This document shows positions 44,562 through 53,616 of a stretch of 64,000 nucleotides of DNA, in pieces (the first letter of the stretch is position 1; each line of letters begins with the position of its first letter). The notes beneath the pieces are model-generated. The model saw only the letters and a list, made by a program, of their open reading frames with translations. It did no database searches and was not told the origin of the DNA. Origin of the DNA: Natrarchaeobaculum aegyptiacum (GTDB taxonomy: Archaea > Halobacteriota > Halobacteria > Halobacteriales > Natrialbaceae); contig NZ_CP019893.1 of NCBI RefSeq assembly GCF_002156705.1, forward strand, positions 682,001 to 746,000. Reading direction: 5' to 3'. A program made the translations under genes and the position numbers.

Positions 44562-45746
44562 TCAACGGGTGTTCACTGCGCCGTTGACGCTGGCGCTGGC
44601 GGAGACGACGTCACGGCAGTACTCGAGCAGGGACGCAGCCTGTCGATCCCACGAGTACTCCTCTGCGGTCGATCGACCGGCGTCACTCAGCCGGTCACGG
44701 AGGTCGGAGGAAGAGAGCACCCGATCGAGAGCGCGCTGGAGTCCCTCCGCGTCGCCGGGGTCGACCAGCAGGCAGTTCTCGCCGTCGACGGCGTACTCCT
44801 CGACACCGCTCCCGCGCGTGGAGACGACCGGCGTCCCACAGGCCATCGCCTCGACGTTCACGAGGCCGAAGCCGTCGAAATGGGTCGGATAGCAGACGAC
44901 GTCGCTCGCGGCGTAGTACCGATGGAGCTCCGCGTTTGGCACCTGGCCGAGGTGGGTCACGTCCTCGGCGAGTCCCGCGTCCCGGATGCGGCGATCGAGT
45001 TCCACGGCGACGGCCCGGCCCTGCTCGCCCTCGCCGTCGCCGATCAGACAGAGGTGCGCGTCGGACTCGAGACCGGCGAACGCGTCCACGAGTTCGAAGA
45101 CGCCCTTCGACTCGGCGAGGCGGCCGACGTAGGTGATCACGGGCTCCTCGCGCTCGAACGCTGGCGTCGCGTCGGGATGGAACCGATCGACGTCCACACC
45201 GGGGGAGAAGATGCGATCGACGCGACGGCCCAGGTCGTCGGCGACCGCCTCTGCCGTCGCCTGTGAGATCGCGAGGTGGTGATCAGTCTCAGTGAGTCGT
45301 TCGCGCGTGCGACTCCCGATCCCGGCCCCGAGGTGGCCCTGATACAGGTAGACGACCGGCACGTCGAGTAGCCGCGAGAGCAGAACGTCGTCCAGATAGT
45401 ACTGGGTGACCAGCACGTCGACCGACTGCTCGACGTGCTCGCGCAGCCCGTTGGGAAGCCCACCTGCGAGCGCGCGCATGGAGAGCACGTCGTCGGTCCC
45501 GAAGAGAGGGACGAACCGCTCGAGGTCAGGCGGGAGGACGCCGCGCTCGAGCGGGAGTTCGAAGACGTCGACGCCGGATTCGTCGGGCGGCGCGTCGCGG
45601 TCGAGGGCCGAGTAGACGACGCAGTTGGCGCGGTCAGCGAGTGCTGGCGCCAGTTCGCGGACGAAGATCGCCTTGCCGCTTGCGTCCGTCCAGTAGCTCT
45701 TCGGATAGTAGAGGCCGATCGTGAGCGAGTCGCTGCCAGCGGTCAT
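44562..45746 (-). CDS. Family 4 glycosyltransferase
   Basis: A 394-residue GT-B enzyme. The donor-binding C-terminal domain shows VITYVGRLAESKGVFEL near 203-219 and the diagnostic segment SDVVCYPTHFDGFGLVNVEAM (parts, near 285-305) with the EX7E-type arrangement ending GTPVV. The N-terminal domain begins GLYYPKSYWTDASGKAIFV. No membrane segment. Sugar specificity is unknown; linked to the adjacent flippase. Confidence 0.9.
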   Translation of the reverse strand: MTAGSDSLTIGLYYPKSYWTDASGKAIFVRELAPALADRANCVVYSALDRDAPPDESGVDVFELPLERGVLPPDLERFVPLFGTDDVLSMRALAGGLPNGLREHVEQSVDVLVTQYYLDDVLLSRLLDVPVVYLYQGHLGAGIGSRTRERLTETDHHLAISQATAEAVADDLGRRVDRIFSPGVDVDRFHPDATPAFEREEPVITYVGRLAESKGVFELVDAFAGLESDAHLCLIGDGEGEQGRAVAVELDRRIRDAGLAEDVTHLGQVPNAELHRYYAASDVVCYPTHFDGFGLVNVEAMACGTPVVSTRGSGVEEYAVDGENCLLVDPGDAEGLQRALDRVLSSSDLRDRLSDAGRSTAEEYSWDRQAASLLEYCRDVVSASASVNGAVNTR

Positions 45747-45848
45747 GTCCGTTCAGAGCGCGTCTCGCGTCCTTGTTATGGGTGGGAAGAGACAGCGGTC
45801 CCCACCGTTCAGGGAGTGGATACGGGCCCCGTTGCACGCGCGGTCGAG

Positions 45849-46886
45849 TCAGTCGTCGAACGTCTCCTCGATGTCGACCCAGACGTAGCCGTAGCGATAG
45901 GCGTCGTCGATCGTCGGCGTGTCGGGGGCGTCACCGTCGAACAGGAGGACTGCCATGCGGACGGTTCCGCTCTCGGCCTCCGGAGTCACGTCGGCGTCGA
46001 CGGTGACGGTCTCGCCGTCCGCGACGTGGAGGTCGGCCGAGTCGTGATCGGTCCGATCGATCACCGTGGCGTCGCCGCCGCTGCCGTCGATCCACTGTTC
46101 TTGAACGACCACCGTGTAATCGGTGTCCTCACCCTCCTGATTCTCGACCGCGAGCGTGAGCGAGACGGGGTCGCCGGGCTCTATGTCCGTCGGGTAGTCG
46201 TCGGCGACGAGGTCGCCGTCGTCGTCTTCGGTCAACAGCTGTAACGTGGTGTACGATTCACCGGACGGCGGGGCAGCGAGTGCGAAACCGACGCTCGAGA
46301 GCGCGACGAGCAGGCTACAGACGAGCAGGAGGTTGATCGCGGTGTAAAGCGGTGAGCCCGCGAAGATCGCCCGACGAACGGCCCCAATCTTGGCGCCGAG
46401 TCGGACGTGGTACCGGGCCGTCGGCGGGACGCGAACCCGCCTGATCGTCGCGACGAGGAGGCCGCCGACGCTCGTCACGCCGACGCTCCCGACCACCGCG
46501 GGGCCGGTAAACGGAATCGAGAGCGCCGCCATCGTCAGGCCGATCAACGGCAATAGACCGACGCTGAGCCCGAACGATAGCGCGAGCCGTTCCCAGTCGC
46601 CGATCGCCCGCGTCTGTCCCAGAAGTCGTCGGGTGTCGTCCTCGAGCGGCGTCGATCTGGGAAAGAGGATCGCCACCAGCGCGTAGCCGGGGGCCAGCAG
46701 CACCAGCGGGAGGCCGATTGCGAACCGGGCGATGGAACCGACGTCGACGATGACGATCAGCGTGAGTGCGGCGAGGACGAATCCCGTCGCGCTCAGGAGG
46801 TCGATCGGCACGCGTGGCGCCTGCTCGTGCTCTGCCGTCTGACCGTGTGCGGAGGGCCGAACCGTTCTGCGGAGGAAATCTCTCAT
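45849..46886 (-). CDS. DUF1616 membrane protein
   Basis: A 345-residue protein of the DUF1616 type, often found near haloarchaeal glycan genes. Four to five spans occupy about residues 28-230, with PIDLLSATGFVLAALTLIV and the family motif LVLLAPGYALVAILFPR (near 62-78). The last 140 residues are a soluble beta-sandwich-like domain outside the membrane (SLTLAVENQEGEDTDYTVVV). The ATG at 46886 leaves a normal N-terminus. Function unknown. Confidence 0.8.
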   Translation of the reverse strand: MRDFLRRTVRPSAHGQTAEHEQAPRVPIDLLSATGFVLAALTLIVIVDVGSIARFAIGLPLVLLAPGYALVAILFPRSTPLEDDTRRLLGQTRAIGDWERLALSFGLSVGLLPLIGLTMAALSIPFTGPAVVGSVGVTSVGGLLVATIRRVRVPPTARYHVRLGAKIGAVRRAIFAGSPLYTAINLLLVCSLLVALSSVGFALAAPPSGESYTTLQLLTEDDDGDLVADDYPTDIEPGDPVSLTLAVENQEGEDTDYTVVVQEQWIDGSGGDATVIDRTDHDSADLHVADGETVTVDADVTPEAESGTVRMAVLLFDGDAPDTPTIDDAYRYGYVWVDIEETFDD

Positions 46887-47195
46887 GACGTTCTGGGTAT
46901 CCTGAATGCGACCGATCCGGTCATTGTTACGCGTCGAATACCGACGGTATCGACCGCCGAACGCTGCGCCGACGCGATCGATCGTCCGGGAACGCCACTC
47001 CTTCTCGAGTCGCAGGCGACTGCTCGCGGTGGAAGCGTCCCGCTTACAAAGCGTTTCGCGGGCGACGGTCGAACCCATGAGCCAACGGAGCGACGGAGAC
47101 CCGCGCGTACGTACCACTCCCTCCCGCCACACCCGTTCCTACCATCACATCCGTGCTGTCGGACAGACCCACGACCGAACGGCGGTGATCCCCCG
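46887..47195. other. Divergent promoter region, no gene supported
   Basis: Three hundred bases between the divergent DUF1616 and FemAB-like genes. It contains a TAACAATG element (minus strand, about 46922-46930) resembling the shared element upstream of two other genes in the cluster. No frame is convincing. Confidence 0.4.
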
Positions 47196-48218
47196 ATGAG
47201 CGTCGAGGTCCGCGTCGCGGCCGACGAGGATCTCGAGCGCTGGAACGGCTACGTCGAGCGGTCGCCACAGGGGACGTGCTGTCACGAACTCGAGGCCCTG
47301 AAGGTGCAGGCCGAGCACGCGAACGCGACGCTCCACCCGCTGATCGGATTCAAGGGACAGGAGGTGGTCGGTCTCTGCCCGGTCTTCGAAATCAGGAAGG
47401 GGCCGATCACGACCGTCTTCTCGCCGCCGCCGCACCTTCGGGTGCCCTACCTCGGCCCGGCGCTGCTCAACGTGGACAAACTGAAGCGCAGGAAGCGAGA
47501 GAAACGGACCGAACGCTTTCTGGAGAGCTGTCTCGAGTGGATCGAAACCGAACTCGACCCCCGGTACGGGCATATGCGGACGGCCCCGTCGTTCGACGAC
47601 GTTCGTGCGTTCACCTGGAACGGGTACGACGCCAGCCCGGAGTACACCTACGCGGTCGACCTCACACGTGAGGAAGACGAGATTCTGGACTCGTTCAGCA
47701 GCGACGCCCGGCGAAACGTCCGGAACACCGACTCCGACGCCTACGACATCTCGGTCGGTGGCCCCCACGAGATCCGCCAGATCTACGAGCAGGTCAGACA
47801 CCGCTACGAGTCACAGGGGATCAGCTTTGGCGTCCCCATCGAGTTCGTCCTCGAACTGGCTTCGGCGACTGCAAACGGCGACGTCAGGCCCTACACCTGC
47901 CACGTCGACGGCGAGTTCGTCGGGGGCATCCTCGCGCTCGAGTACGGCGGCCGGATCGGCCGGTGGATGGGGGGCGTTCGCTCGGACGCAGACGGCACCC
48001 CGACAGTCGACCTGCCGACGAACGACCTCCTCGACTGGGCGATCGTCCGCGATGGCCGCCAGCGCGGCCTCGAGGCCTACGACCTCGTCGGCGCGGATAC
48101 CCAGCGGATCAACCGCTACAAGGCGAAGTTCAACCCCGACCTCGAGACCTACTACAGCCTCGAGTACGGCTCGTGGGGGATGAAGACGGCGGCGTCGCTG
48201 TACGATAGCGTGAAGTGA
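47196..48218 (+). CDS. FemAB-like GNAT-fold acyltransferase
   Basis: A 340-residue protein of the FemAB/lipid II aminoacyltransferase-like group within the GNAT fold, as used in exopolysaccharide clusters to modify sugars with an acyl or amino-acid group. The centre has SFSSDARRNVRNTDSDAYD (about 165-183). The second GNAT domain has GGILALEYGGRIGRWMGGVR near 248-267 and NDLLDWAIVRDGRQRGLEAYDLVG near 278. The start at 47196 is the ATG after a probable SD-like CCCCG-poor region; the choice is moderate. Confidence 0.8.
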   Translation: MSVEVRVAADEDLERWNGYVERSPQGTCCHELEALKVQAEHANATLHPLIGFKGQEVVGLCPVFEIRKGPITTVFSPPPHLRVPYLGPALLNVDKLKRRKREKRTERFLESCLEWIETELDPRYGHMRTAPSFDDVRAFTWNGYDASPEYTYAVDLTREEDEILDSFSSDARRNVRNTDSDAYDISVGGPHEIRQIYEQVRHRYESQGISFGVPIEFVLELASATANGDVRPYTCHVDGEFVGGILALEYGGRIGRWMGGVRSDADGTPTVDLPTNDLLDWAIVRDGRQRGLEAYDLVGADTQRINRYKAKFNPDLETYYSLEYGSWGMKTAASLYDSVK

Positions 48219-48302
48219 CGAAATTTGACCGCGCTCGAGCGGCCACCAGGTGGTGAGTGTCGGGCGAAAACGCCAACCGGTTGTGTCACGAACACGCACG
48301 AT

Positions 48303-49070
48303 ATGACCGGGGACGACGTAGTGCGCGCAGCGGATCTGGTGGCCGAGAGCGACCACCTCGTGGCCTTCACGGGCGCTGGCGTCAGCACCGAGTCCGGCAT
48401 TCCAGACTTCCGGAGTCCGGGCGGCGTCTGGGACCGGTTCGATCCCGAGGACTTCACCATTCAGGCGCTAACCCGTGATCCGGTTTCCTACTGGGAGACG
48501 CGCGTCGAGATGCGCCGCGAACGAGACTTCGACTGGGACGAGGTCGAACCCAACCCCGCCCACGAGGCCATCGCCCGCCTCGAGCGCGAGGGCCCGCTCT
48601 CGGCCGTGATCACCCAGAACGTCGACGGCCTCCACCAGGAAGCCGGCAACGCCGACGAGTCGGTGCTCCAGCTTCACGGCACGCACGAGCGCGCAAAGTG
48701 TCTCGACTGTGGCGATCGATTCCCACTCGAGACCCTCGAGGCACAGCTCGAGGCCGAATCACTCCCCCCCGAGTGTGACGACTGTGGCGGCCTGCTGAAG
48801 TACGCGACCGTCTCGTTCGGTGAGAGGCTCCCACAGGACGTCCTCGAGCGGGCGCGGCGCGAGGCGGCCGCGTGTGACTGTTTCGTCGTCGTCGGCTCGT
48901 CGGTGACAGTCGAGCCCGCGGCGTCGATGCCCCGGATTGCCGCACGAAACGGCGCGTCACTGGTCGTCGTCAACCTCGACGAAACGCCGGTCGACGGCCT
49001 CGCCGACGCGGTCGTCCGGGGGAAAGCCGGCGAGACGCTGCCGTCGATCGTCGAGCGAGCGATCGCCTGA
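48303..49070 (+). CDS. cobB: NAD-dependent protein deacylase, Sir2 family
   Basis: A 255-residue sirtuin. NAD-binding motifs are GAGVSTESGIPDFRS (24-38) and TQNVDGLHQEAG (104-115), the catalytic histidine is H125 in LHGTHER and the zinc ribbon is C133/C136 and C158/C161. It removes acyl groups from lysines. It stands between the FemAB-like gene and the phosphatase-fold gene, on the same strand. Confidence 0.93.
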   Translation: MTGDDVVRAADLVAESDHLVAFTGAGVSTESGIPDFRSPGGVWDRFDPEDFTIQALTRDPVSYWETRVEMRRERDFDWDEVEPNPAHEAIARLEREGPLSAVITQNVDGLHQEAGNADESVLQLHGTHERAKCLDCGDRFPLETLEAQLEAESLPPECDDCGGLLKYATVSFGERLPQDVLERARREAAACDCFVVVGSSVTVEPAASMPRIAARNGASLVVVNLDETPVDGLADAVVRGKAGETLPSIVERAIA

Positions 49071-49143
49071 CCGACGGAAGGCGACCAATTCCCGACGGTA
49101 ACTCGACGGTTAACCAAGAGCCGTCCTGTTGGAGCGATATCCA

Positions 49144-50757
49144 ATGGACGACACCGCTTCGCTCCGGACGCTGCTCGTCGGCATCGACGCCGCCTGCGAC
49201 CGCGTCCTCGCCGGCCTGTTCGAAGACGACGAGGTCCCCACGCTCGAGTCGATCTATCGCGACGGCACGGGTGGGGCCCTCGAGTCACAGATCCCGCCGT
49301 GGACCGCGAGCGCGTGGCCCTCGCTGTACACCGGGAAGAACCCCGGCAAGCACGGCGTCTTCGGCTTCCTCAGTTTCGACGGCTACGACTGGGACGTGGT
49401 GAACGCGACCGACGTTCGCGAGCCGACGCTCTGGGAGATCCTCGACGACCACGGTATCACGAGCGTGGTCGTCAACGCGCCCGTCACGCACCCGACGCGG
49501 GCGTTCGACGGCGCGTTGATCCCGGGCTACACCGCGCCAGAAGATCCCGACTGCCACCCCGATGGATTGCTCGAGGAGGTCAGGGGGGAAGTCGGCGAGT
49601 ACCGCGTCTATCCCGACGACGACGAACCCGACCGCGGCCGCGCACACGCCGACTGCGTCCGCCAGCGCGGTGAGGCGTTTCGCTACCTCGCCGACCGGTT
49701 CGACCCCGCGTTCGGCTTCCTCCAGTTCCAGGGGACCGACTCCATCTTCCACGAAGAGCCCGGAAACGAGGCAGCCGTCCGGACGATCTACCGCGAACTC
49801 GACCGGCAACTCGAGGCCACCCTCGTCGAGTACGACCCCGACACCGTAATCGTCGCCAGCGACCACGGGATGGGTCCCTACCGCGGCGTCGAGTTCCGGA
49901 TCAACGACTACCTGCGAACCGAGGGCCTGCTCGAGACGCGCCGCGGCGGCGACGGGATGCCGTCCTGGGCGACCGTCCGCGACGACGCACTCAAACGGGG
50001 GGAGGACGCGGCCGCTCACGAACCCGGCCTCGGCGAGCGCGCGATGGCACAGGCCGCTCGATTCGGACTGACGAGCCAGCGGATCGGGACCGCACTCGAG
50101 CGCGTGGGGCTCGCGGACGCGGTAGCCACCATCGCTCCAGCCAGCGTCGTCAGCGCCGGTGCGACGCAGGTCGACTTCGCCGAATCGACGGCCTACGTCC
50201 GCTCGCGGATCGAGTGCGGCGTCCGGATCAACCTCGAGGGCCGCGAACCCGACGGCGTCGTCCCACCAGCGGAGTACGAGGCCATCCGCACGCGACTGAT
50301 CGACGCACTGCGGTCGGTCCACGCGCCCGACGGCCAGCCGGTGTTCGAGACGGTCGCCCCGCGCGAGGAGTACTTCCACGGGCCCGAGAGCGAGCGCGCC
50401 GTCGACGTCGTGACGGTTCCCGCCGACTTCGAACACTTCCTCTCGGCGTCCCTGCGCGACGAGCAGTTCGGCCCGCCGAGTGAACCGTGGAACCACAAAC
50501 TCGAGGGGACTATCGCCCTGCGGGGCGCGGGCGTCGATCCGGCAGCCGGCGTCGGAAACGCCCACCTGTTCGACGTCGCGCCGACGGTGCTCGCGACGCT
50601 CGACGTCCCGGCCTGTGACCGCATGGACGGCACCGCACTGCCCTGTGTCGACCCCGTCGGGACGCGATCGTACCCGCGCACAGACAGCGAGCGATCGGTC
50701 GCGACCGACGACGCAGACGTCGAACAGCGACTGGCCGATCTGGGCTACCTCGAGTGA
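49144..50757 (+). CDS. Alkaline-phosphatase superfamily phosphodiesterase/nucleotide pyrophosphatase
   Basis: A 537-residue metallo-enzyme. Metal and nucleophile residues are D15 (GIDAACD), T54 in the PPWTASAWPSLYTG segment, a GTDSIFH metal motif near 203 and SDHGMGPYRG near 240. Type I phosphodiesterases of this kind are frequent in haloarchaeal glycan clusters. The ATG at 49144 is chosen over a longer TTG start. Substrate unknown. Confidence 0.82.
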   Translation: MDDTASLRTLLVGIDAACDRVLAGLFEDDEVPTLESIYRDGTGGALESQIPPWTASAWPSLYTGKNPGKHGVFGFLSFDGYDWDVVNATDVREPTLWEILDDHGITSVVVNAPVTHPTRAFDGALIPGYTAPEDPDCHPDGLLEEVRGEVGEYRVYPDDDEPDRGRAHADCVRQRGEAFRYLADRFDPAFGFLQFQGTDSIFHEEPGNEAAVRTIYRELDRQLEATLVEYDPDTVIVASDHGMGPYRGVEFRINDYLRTEGLLETRRGGDGMPSWATVRDDALKRGEDAAAHEPGLGERAMAQAARFGLTSQRIGTALERVGLADAVATIAPASVVSAGATQVDFAESTAYVRSRIECGVRINLEGREPDGVVPPAEYEAIRTRLIDALRSVHAPDGQPVFETVAPREEYFHGPESERAVDVVTVPADFEHFLSASLRDEQFGPPSEPWNHKLEGTIALRGAGVDPAAGVGNAHLFDVAPTVLATLDVPACDRMDGTALPCVDPVGTRSYPRTDSERSVATDDADVEQRLADLGYLE

Positions 50758-50863
50758 TACGGTTGCCCGTCCTCGGTTCCGTCCAACCCGCGACCCGGGC
50801 GGCGGTCGCGCCGGGACATCGGTACAGGAGTCCGTATGAGCCGCTGGCCAGTCCGTCGGCTTC

Positions 50864-51637
50864 CTACTCGTCTTCGACCTCGCCTTCGAACCGCTGGTCG
50901 CGCCACGTCGTCCAGTCGTACATCCGCTCGAGTTCGCCGCCCTGCTGGCGGATCGCCACGGCGGTGTTGAACAGGAACGCACCCACGAGGGTAGTGCCGA
51001 CGAGCCAGGCGGCCTCGGCTGCGGCAGCGGAGACGGCGCTAAACCCGACGATCAGGTCGACGAAGACGACGAGGACGACGCCGACGACGGTCGGGAGAAG
51101 GTGGCGTGTCAGCGCAGAGAGGGTCGTCCCCTCGTGTCGGCGGACGGCCTGTACGCCGTAGAAGACCGCCCACGCGGAGGTGAGGATCCACCCGACGGCG
51201 ACGACGGGCCGGGTCCAGGCGACGTCGACGAGATAGGTCCCCCACCAGGCCGCGACGAACACCGCGATCACGGCGTAGTCGACCCAGACGGGCAGTCGAC
51301 TCGAGCGACGCCTGCCACCGGGTTCGGTCAGGTACATCGCGCGGATGCCGAGCGCGAGAAAGAGGATGAAAAACAGGATCGCACCGTCGACGAAGGGCTC
51401 GAGCCACGGCGCCTCGAGGGTGAGCGTCCCGATTCCGGCGGCGGCGTAGACGACGCCGGCCCCGACGCCGACGAACAGGTACCACCAGTCGGTAGTCGCA
51501 CCGTCGGCGAGGACGTGTTTGACGTACTGTGCGAGGTAATAGAGCAACACGACCGCCGCTGCGCCGATCACGACGTACGCGAGCAACTGGGCGTAGACGA
51601 TCGTCGTCGCCGGATCGGCTGTGAACCGGACGTCCAT
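50864..51637 (-). CDS. Seven-span membrane protein of unknown function
   Basis: A 257-residue protein with about seven hydrophobic segments (LLAYVVIGAAAVVLLYYLAQYV, quoted in part, near 18-38) and short charged termini ending EGEVEDE. It has no motif that I can name. Lying next to the UbiB-type kinase on the same strand, it could be co-transcribed (84-base gap). Confidence 0.65.
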   Translation of the reverse strand: MDVRFTADPATTIVYAQLLAYVVIGAAAVVLLYYLAQYVKHVLADGATTDWWYLFVGVGAGVVYAAAGIGTLTLEAPWLEPFVDGAILFFILFLALGIRAMYLTEPGGRRRSSRLPVWVDYAVIAVFVAAWWGTYLVDVAWTRPVVAVGWILTSAWAVFYGVQAVRRHEGTTLSALTRHLLPTVVGVVLVVFVDLIVGFSAVSAAAAEAAWLVGTTLVGAFLFNTAVAIRQQGGELERMYDWTTWRDQRFEGEVEDE

Positions 51638-51721
51638 CGTTTACAGGTGGTCCCGGGAGATGACATAAATGCCACCCTCGTTGCCAGCGACCGGTATCGG
51701 CGCTGGCCGATTCCACGTCCC

Positions 51722-53278
51722 TCATCTGACGAGCAGGTACAGCAGCGTCGTCCCCACAGCGGCGACGAGTGCAACGACCTCGTAGGGCTCTTCGTGGAAC
51801 GCGAGGATCGCGGCCGTGATAAACAGCGACCCGGCGAGAACGGCGACCCCGATCGAACGCGCTCCCGACGGCTGCGGGTCGGCGGGTTCGGTCCGGACGA
51901 CGAGTTCGCCGCGGTCGAGTCTGGTCGCCAGTCGATCGAACTGTGCGGGCGCGGTAGCGAGTGCGGGCAACGACGTCCGGAGGTCGTCTCTGACGTCCTC
52001 GAGCAGGCCCCGGAACTCGCTCTCGATGAACCCCTCCTCGACGAGAAACTCGCGGGTGACGCCGACGAAGTCGAACTCGGGGTCGAGCTGGCGACAGACT
52101 CCCTCGCCGACTGAGCCGACACGGATCAACAACATCACGTTTGGCGGGATCCGGAACGGGAAGTCCTGCAGCATCTTCATCAACTCGGTGATGATCTCCC
52201 GCCAGGTCACCACGCTTCGACCCTCGAGATTCTCGATGACGAGTTCGAGGACGTGACGGACCTCGGTCCGGTTGACGGTCGGCTCGAGCACCTCGAGTGC
52301 GACGAGCGAATCGAGGAGGCGGTCGACGTCGCGGGTGACGAGCGCGCGGTAGATGTCGAGCAGGTCCTCCTGTTCGGTCTGGGTGAGCCGCCGGCTCATC
52401 CCGAAGTCGTAGATGATCAACCGCCCGTCGTCGGCGACTGCCAGGTTGCCGGGATGGGGATCGGCGTGGAAGATTCCGTCGACGAGCCCCATCCGGAGGT
52501 AGGTTTTCGCGAGCAGGGTCGCCATCTCGTTCGGCGTTCGGTCGACGGCCGAGAGCGCGTCCTCGTCGGTCACCTTCCGGCCCGTAACGAACTCCATCGC
52601 GAGCAGGCGTTCCGAAGACAGTTCCTCGTAGACCGCGGGAACGATCACCTCGTCTGCATCGACGTTCGACCGTATTTCGGCCATCATCACGGCCTCGCGC
52701 TCGAAGTCCAGTTCCTCGAGGATAACGTCCTCGAAGTCGTTGGCCACGTTCTCGAGCGAGTAGCGGTGGCGCTCCGGTGCAACGAGCGTCACGATGGGGA
52801 GGAGCCGCCGGATGACTGCGAGGTCGCGCTCGATGATCTCCGGAAGACCGGGGCGACGAACCTTGAGTGCGATTCGCTCGCCGTCGTAGGGGGCCGTGTA
52901 GACGAACGCCAGCGAGCCACCAGCGACCCGTTCGACTGCCTCGAGGTCGATCTCGTCGCCGAGTTCCGCCTCGAGGACGGAAAATGGGTCGCCGCCGGCG
53001 TCTTCGGGCACCTCGTCCTGGAGCGTCGCCAGTTCCTCGACGTAGATCGGCGGGACGACGTCCGGCCGCGTCGAGAGTACTTGCCCGACCTTCACGAACG
53101 CGGGCCCGAGTTCGAGCATCGCGTCCCGGAGTCGTCGTGCCCGGCGACGGTGTTCCTCGTCGCTCACGCGGCGGCCGGGGCCAAAGAGCACGAACCGGCG
53201 CCGATCGCGGAGGAACGCCCACGCGAACGGCAGGAAGGTGACCACGACCCCGAGATAGCGTCTGTAGAATCCAACCAT
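51722..53278 (-). CDS. ABC1/UbiB-family atypical kinase
   Basis: A 518-residue protein of the UbiB/ADCK group, kinase-like proteins linked to quinone synthesis. The signature KVGQVLSTRPD is at 63-73, the alanine-rich-loop equivalent is AGGSLAFVYTAP (119-130) and ATP-lysine KVRR follows. The DPHPGNLAV and YDFGMSRR motifs come near 270-290. The C-terminus has two membrane spans. The ATG at 53278 is preferred over a TTG 90 bases upstream. Haloarchaea use menaquinone, which fits. Confidence 0.88.
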   Translation of the reverse strand: MVGFYRRYLGVVVTFLPFAWAFLRDRRRFVLFGPGRRVSDEEHRRRARRLRDAMLELGPAFVKVGQVLSTRPDVVPPIYVEELATLQDEVPEDAGGDPFSVLEAELGDEIDLEAVERVAGGSLAFVYTAPYDGERIALKVRRPGLPEIIERDLAVIRRLLPIVTLVAPERHRYSLENVANDFEDVILEELDFEREAVMMAEIRSNVDADEVIVPAVYEELSSERLLAMEFVTGRKVTDEDALSAVDRTPNEMATLLAKTYLRMGLVDGIFHADPHPGNLAVADDGRLIIYDFGMSRRLTQTEQEDLLDIYRALVTRDVDRLLDSLVALEVLEPTVNRTEVRHVLELVIENLEGRSVVTWREIITELMKMLQDFPFRIPPNVMLLIRVGSVGEGVCRQLDPEFDFVGVTREFLVEEGFIESEFRGLLEDVRDDLRTSLPALATAPAQFDRLATRLDRGELVVRTEPADPQPSGARSIGVAVLAGSLFITAAILAFHEEPYEVVALVAAVGTTLLYLLVR

Positions 53279-53451
53279 GGTGTCTGAGATGGACTGATAG
53301 AGACCATCCCGCTGGAGTGGCGGGACGGTCCGTCTCGTCGTCTCTCCTGGTTGTGGCCGTCGGTACAAATATCCGACCGGTTCGGTGCCGTCTGTGCGTT
53401 CAGCCAGCCATCACCCGGAGCGAAATACAAATTTACCCGGACGCCGGATCT

Positions 53452-53616
53452 GTGAACGAATGGGTCGACGCGTCCCCCTTCGATCCGGTGTCGACGATCG
53501 TCGCCGCTCGAGCGCTCGAGGTCGTCGACCGCACTGGGATCGCCTGCGACCGGCGCTCGTCCCCGACCTGTCTCTCGCCAGCGCGAGGCCGCCGGAGGTG
53601 CGTCTGCCGTGACTGA
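53452..53616 (+). CDS. Possible small gene overlapping the recombinase start
   Basis: A 54-residue frame starting at GTG 53452, MNEWVDASPFDPVSTIVAAR onwards, ending in an arginine/cysteine-rich tail (GRRRCVCRD). A TATA-like ATACAAATTTA (centre about 53429) places a leaderless start at or near the GTG, and the frame ends eight bases into the next gene. Support is limited, so it may only be the leader of the downstream gene. Confidence 0.3.
   Translation: MNEWVDASPFDPVSTIVAARALEVVDRTGIACDRRSSPTCLSPARGRRRCVCRD
53594..53600 (+). promoter_or_regulatory. Shine-Dalgarno sequence GGAGGTG
   Basis: GGAGGTG lies eight bases before the GTG start at 53609, which supports that start. Confidence 0.5.

Noticed and set aside
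51039-53222. A long minus-strand frame through the UbiB gene and the next gene
   Set aside because: It is an arginine-rich out-of-frame shadow that overlaps two accepted genes.
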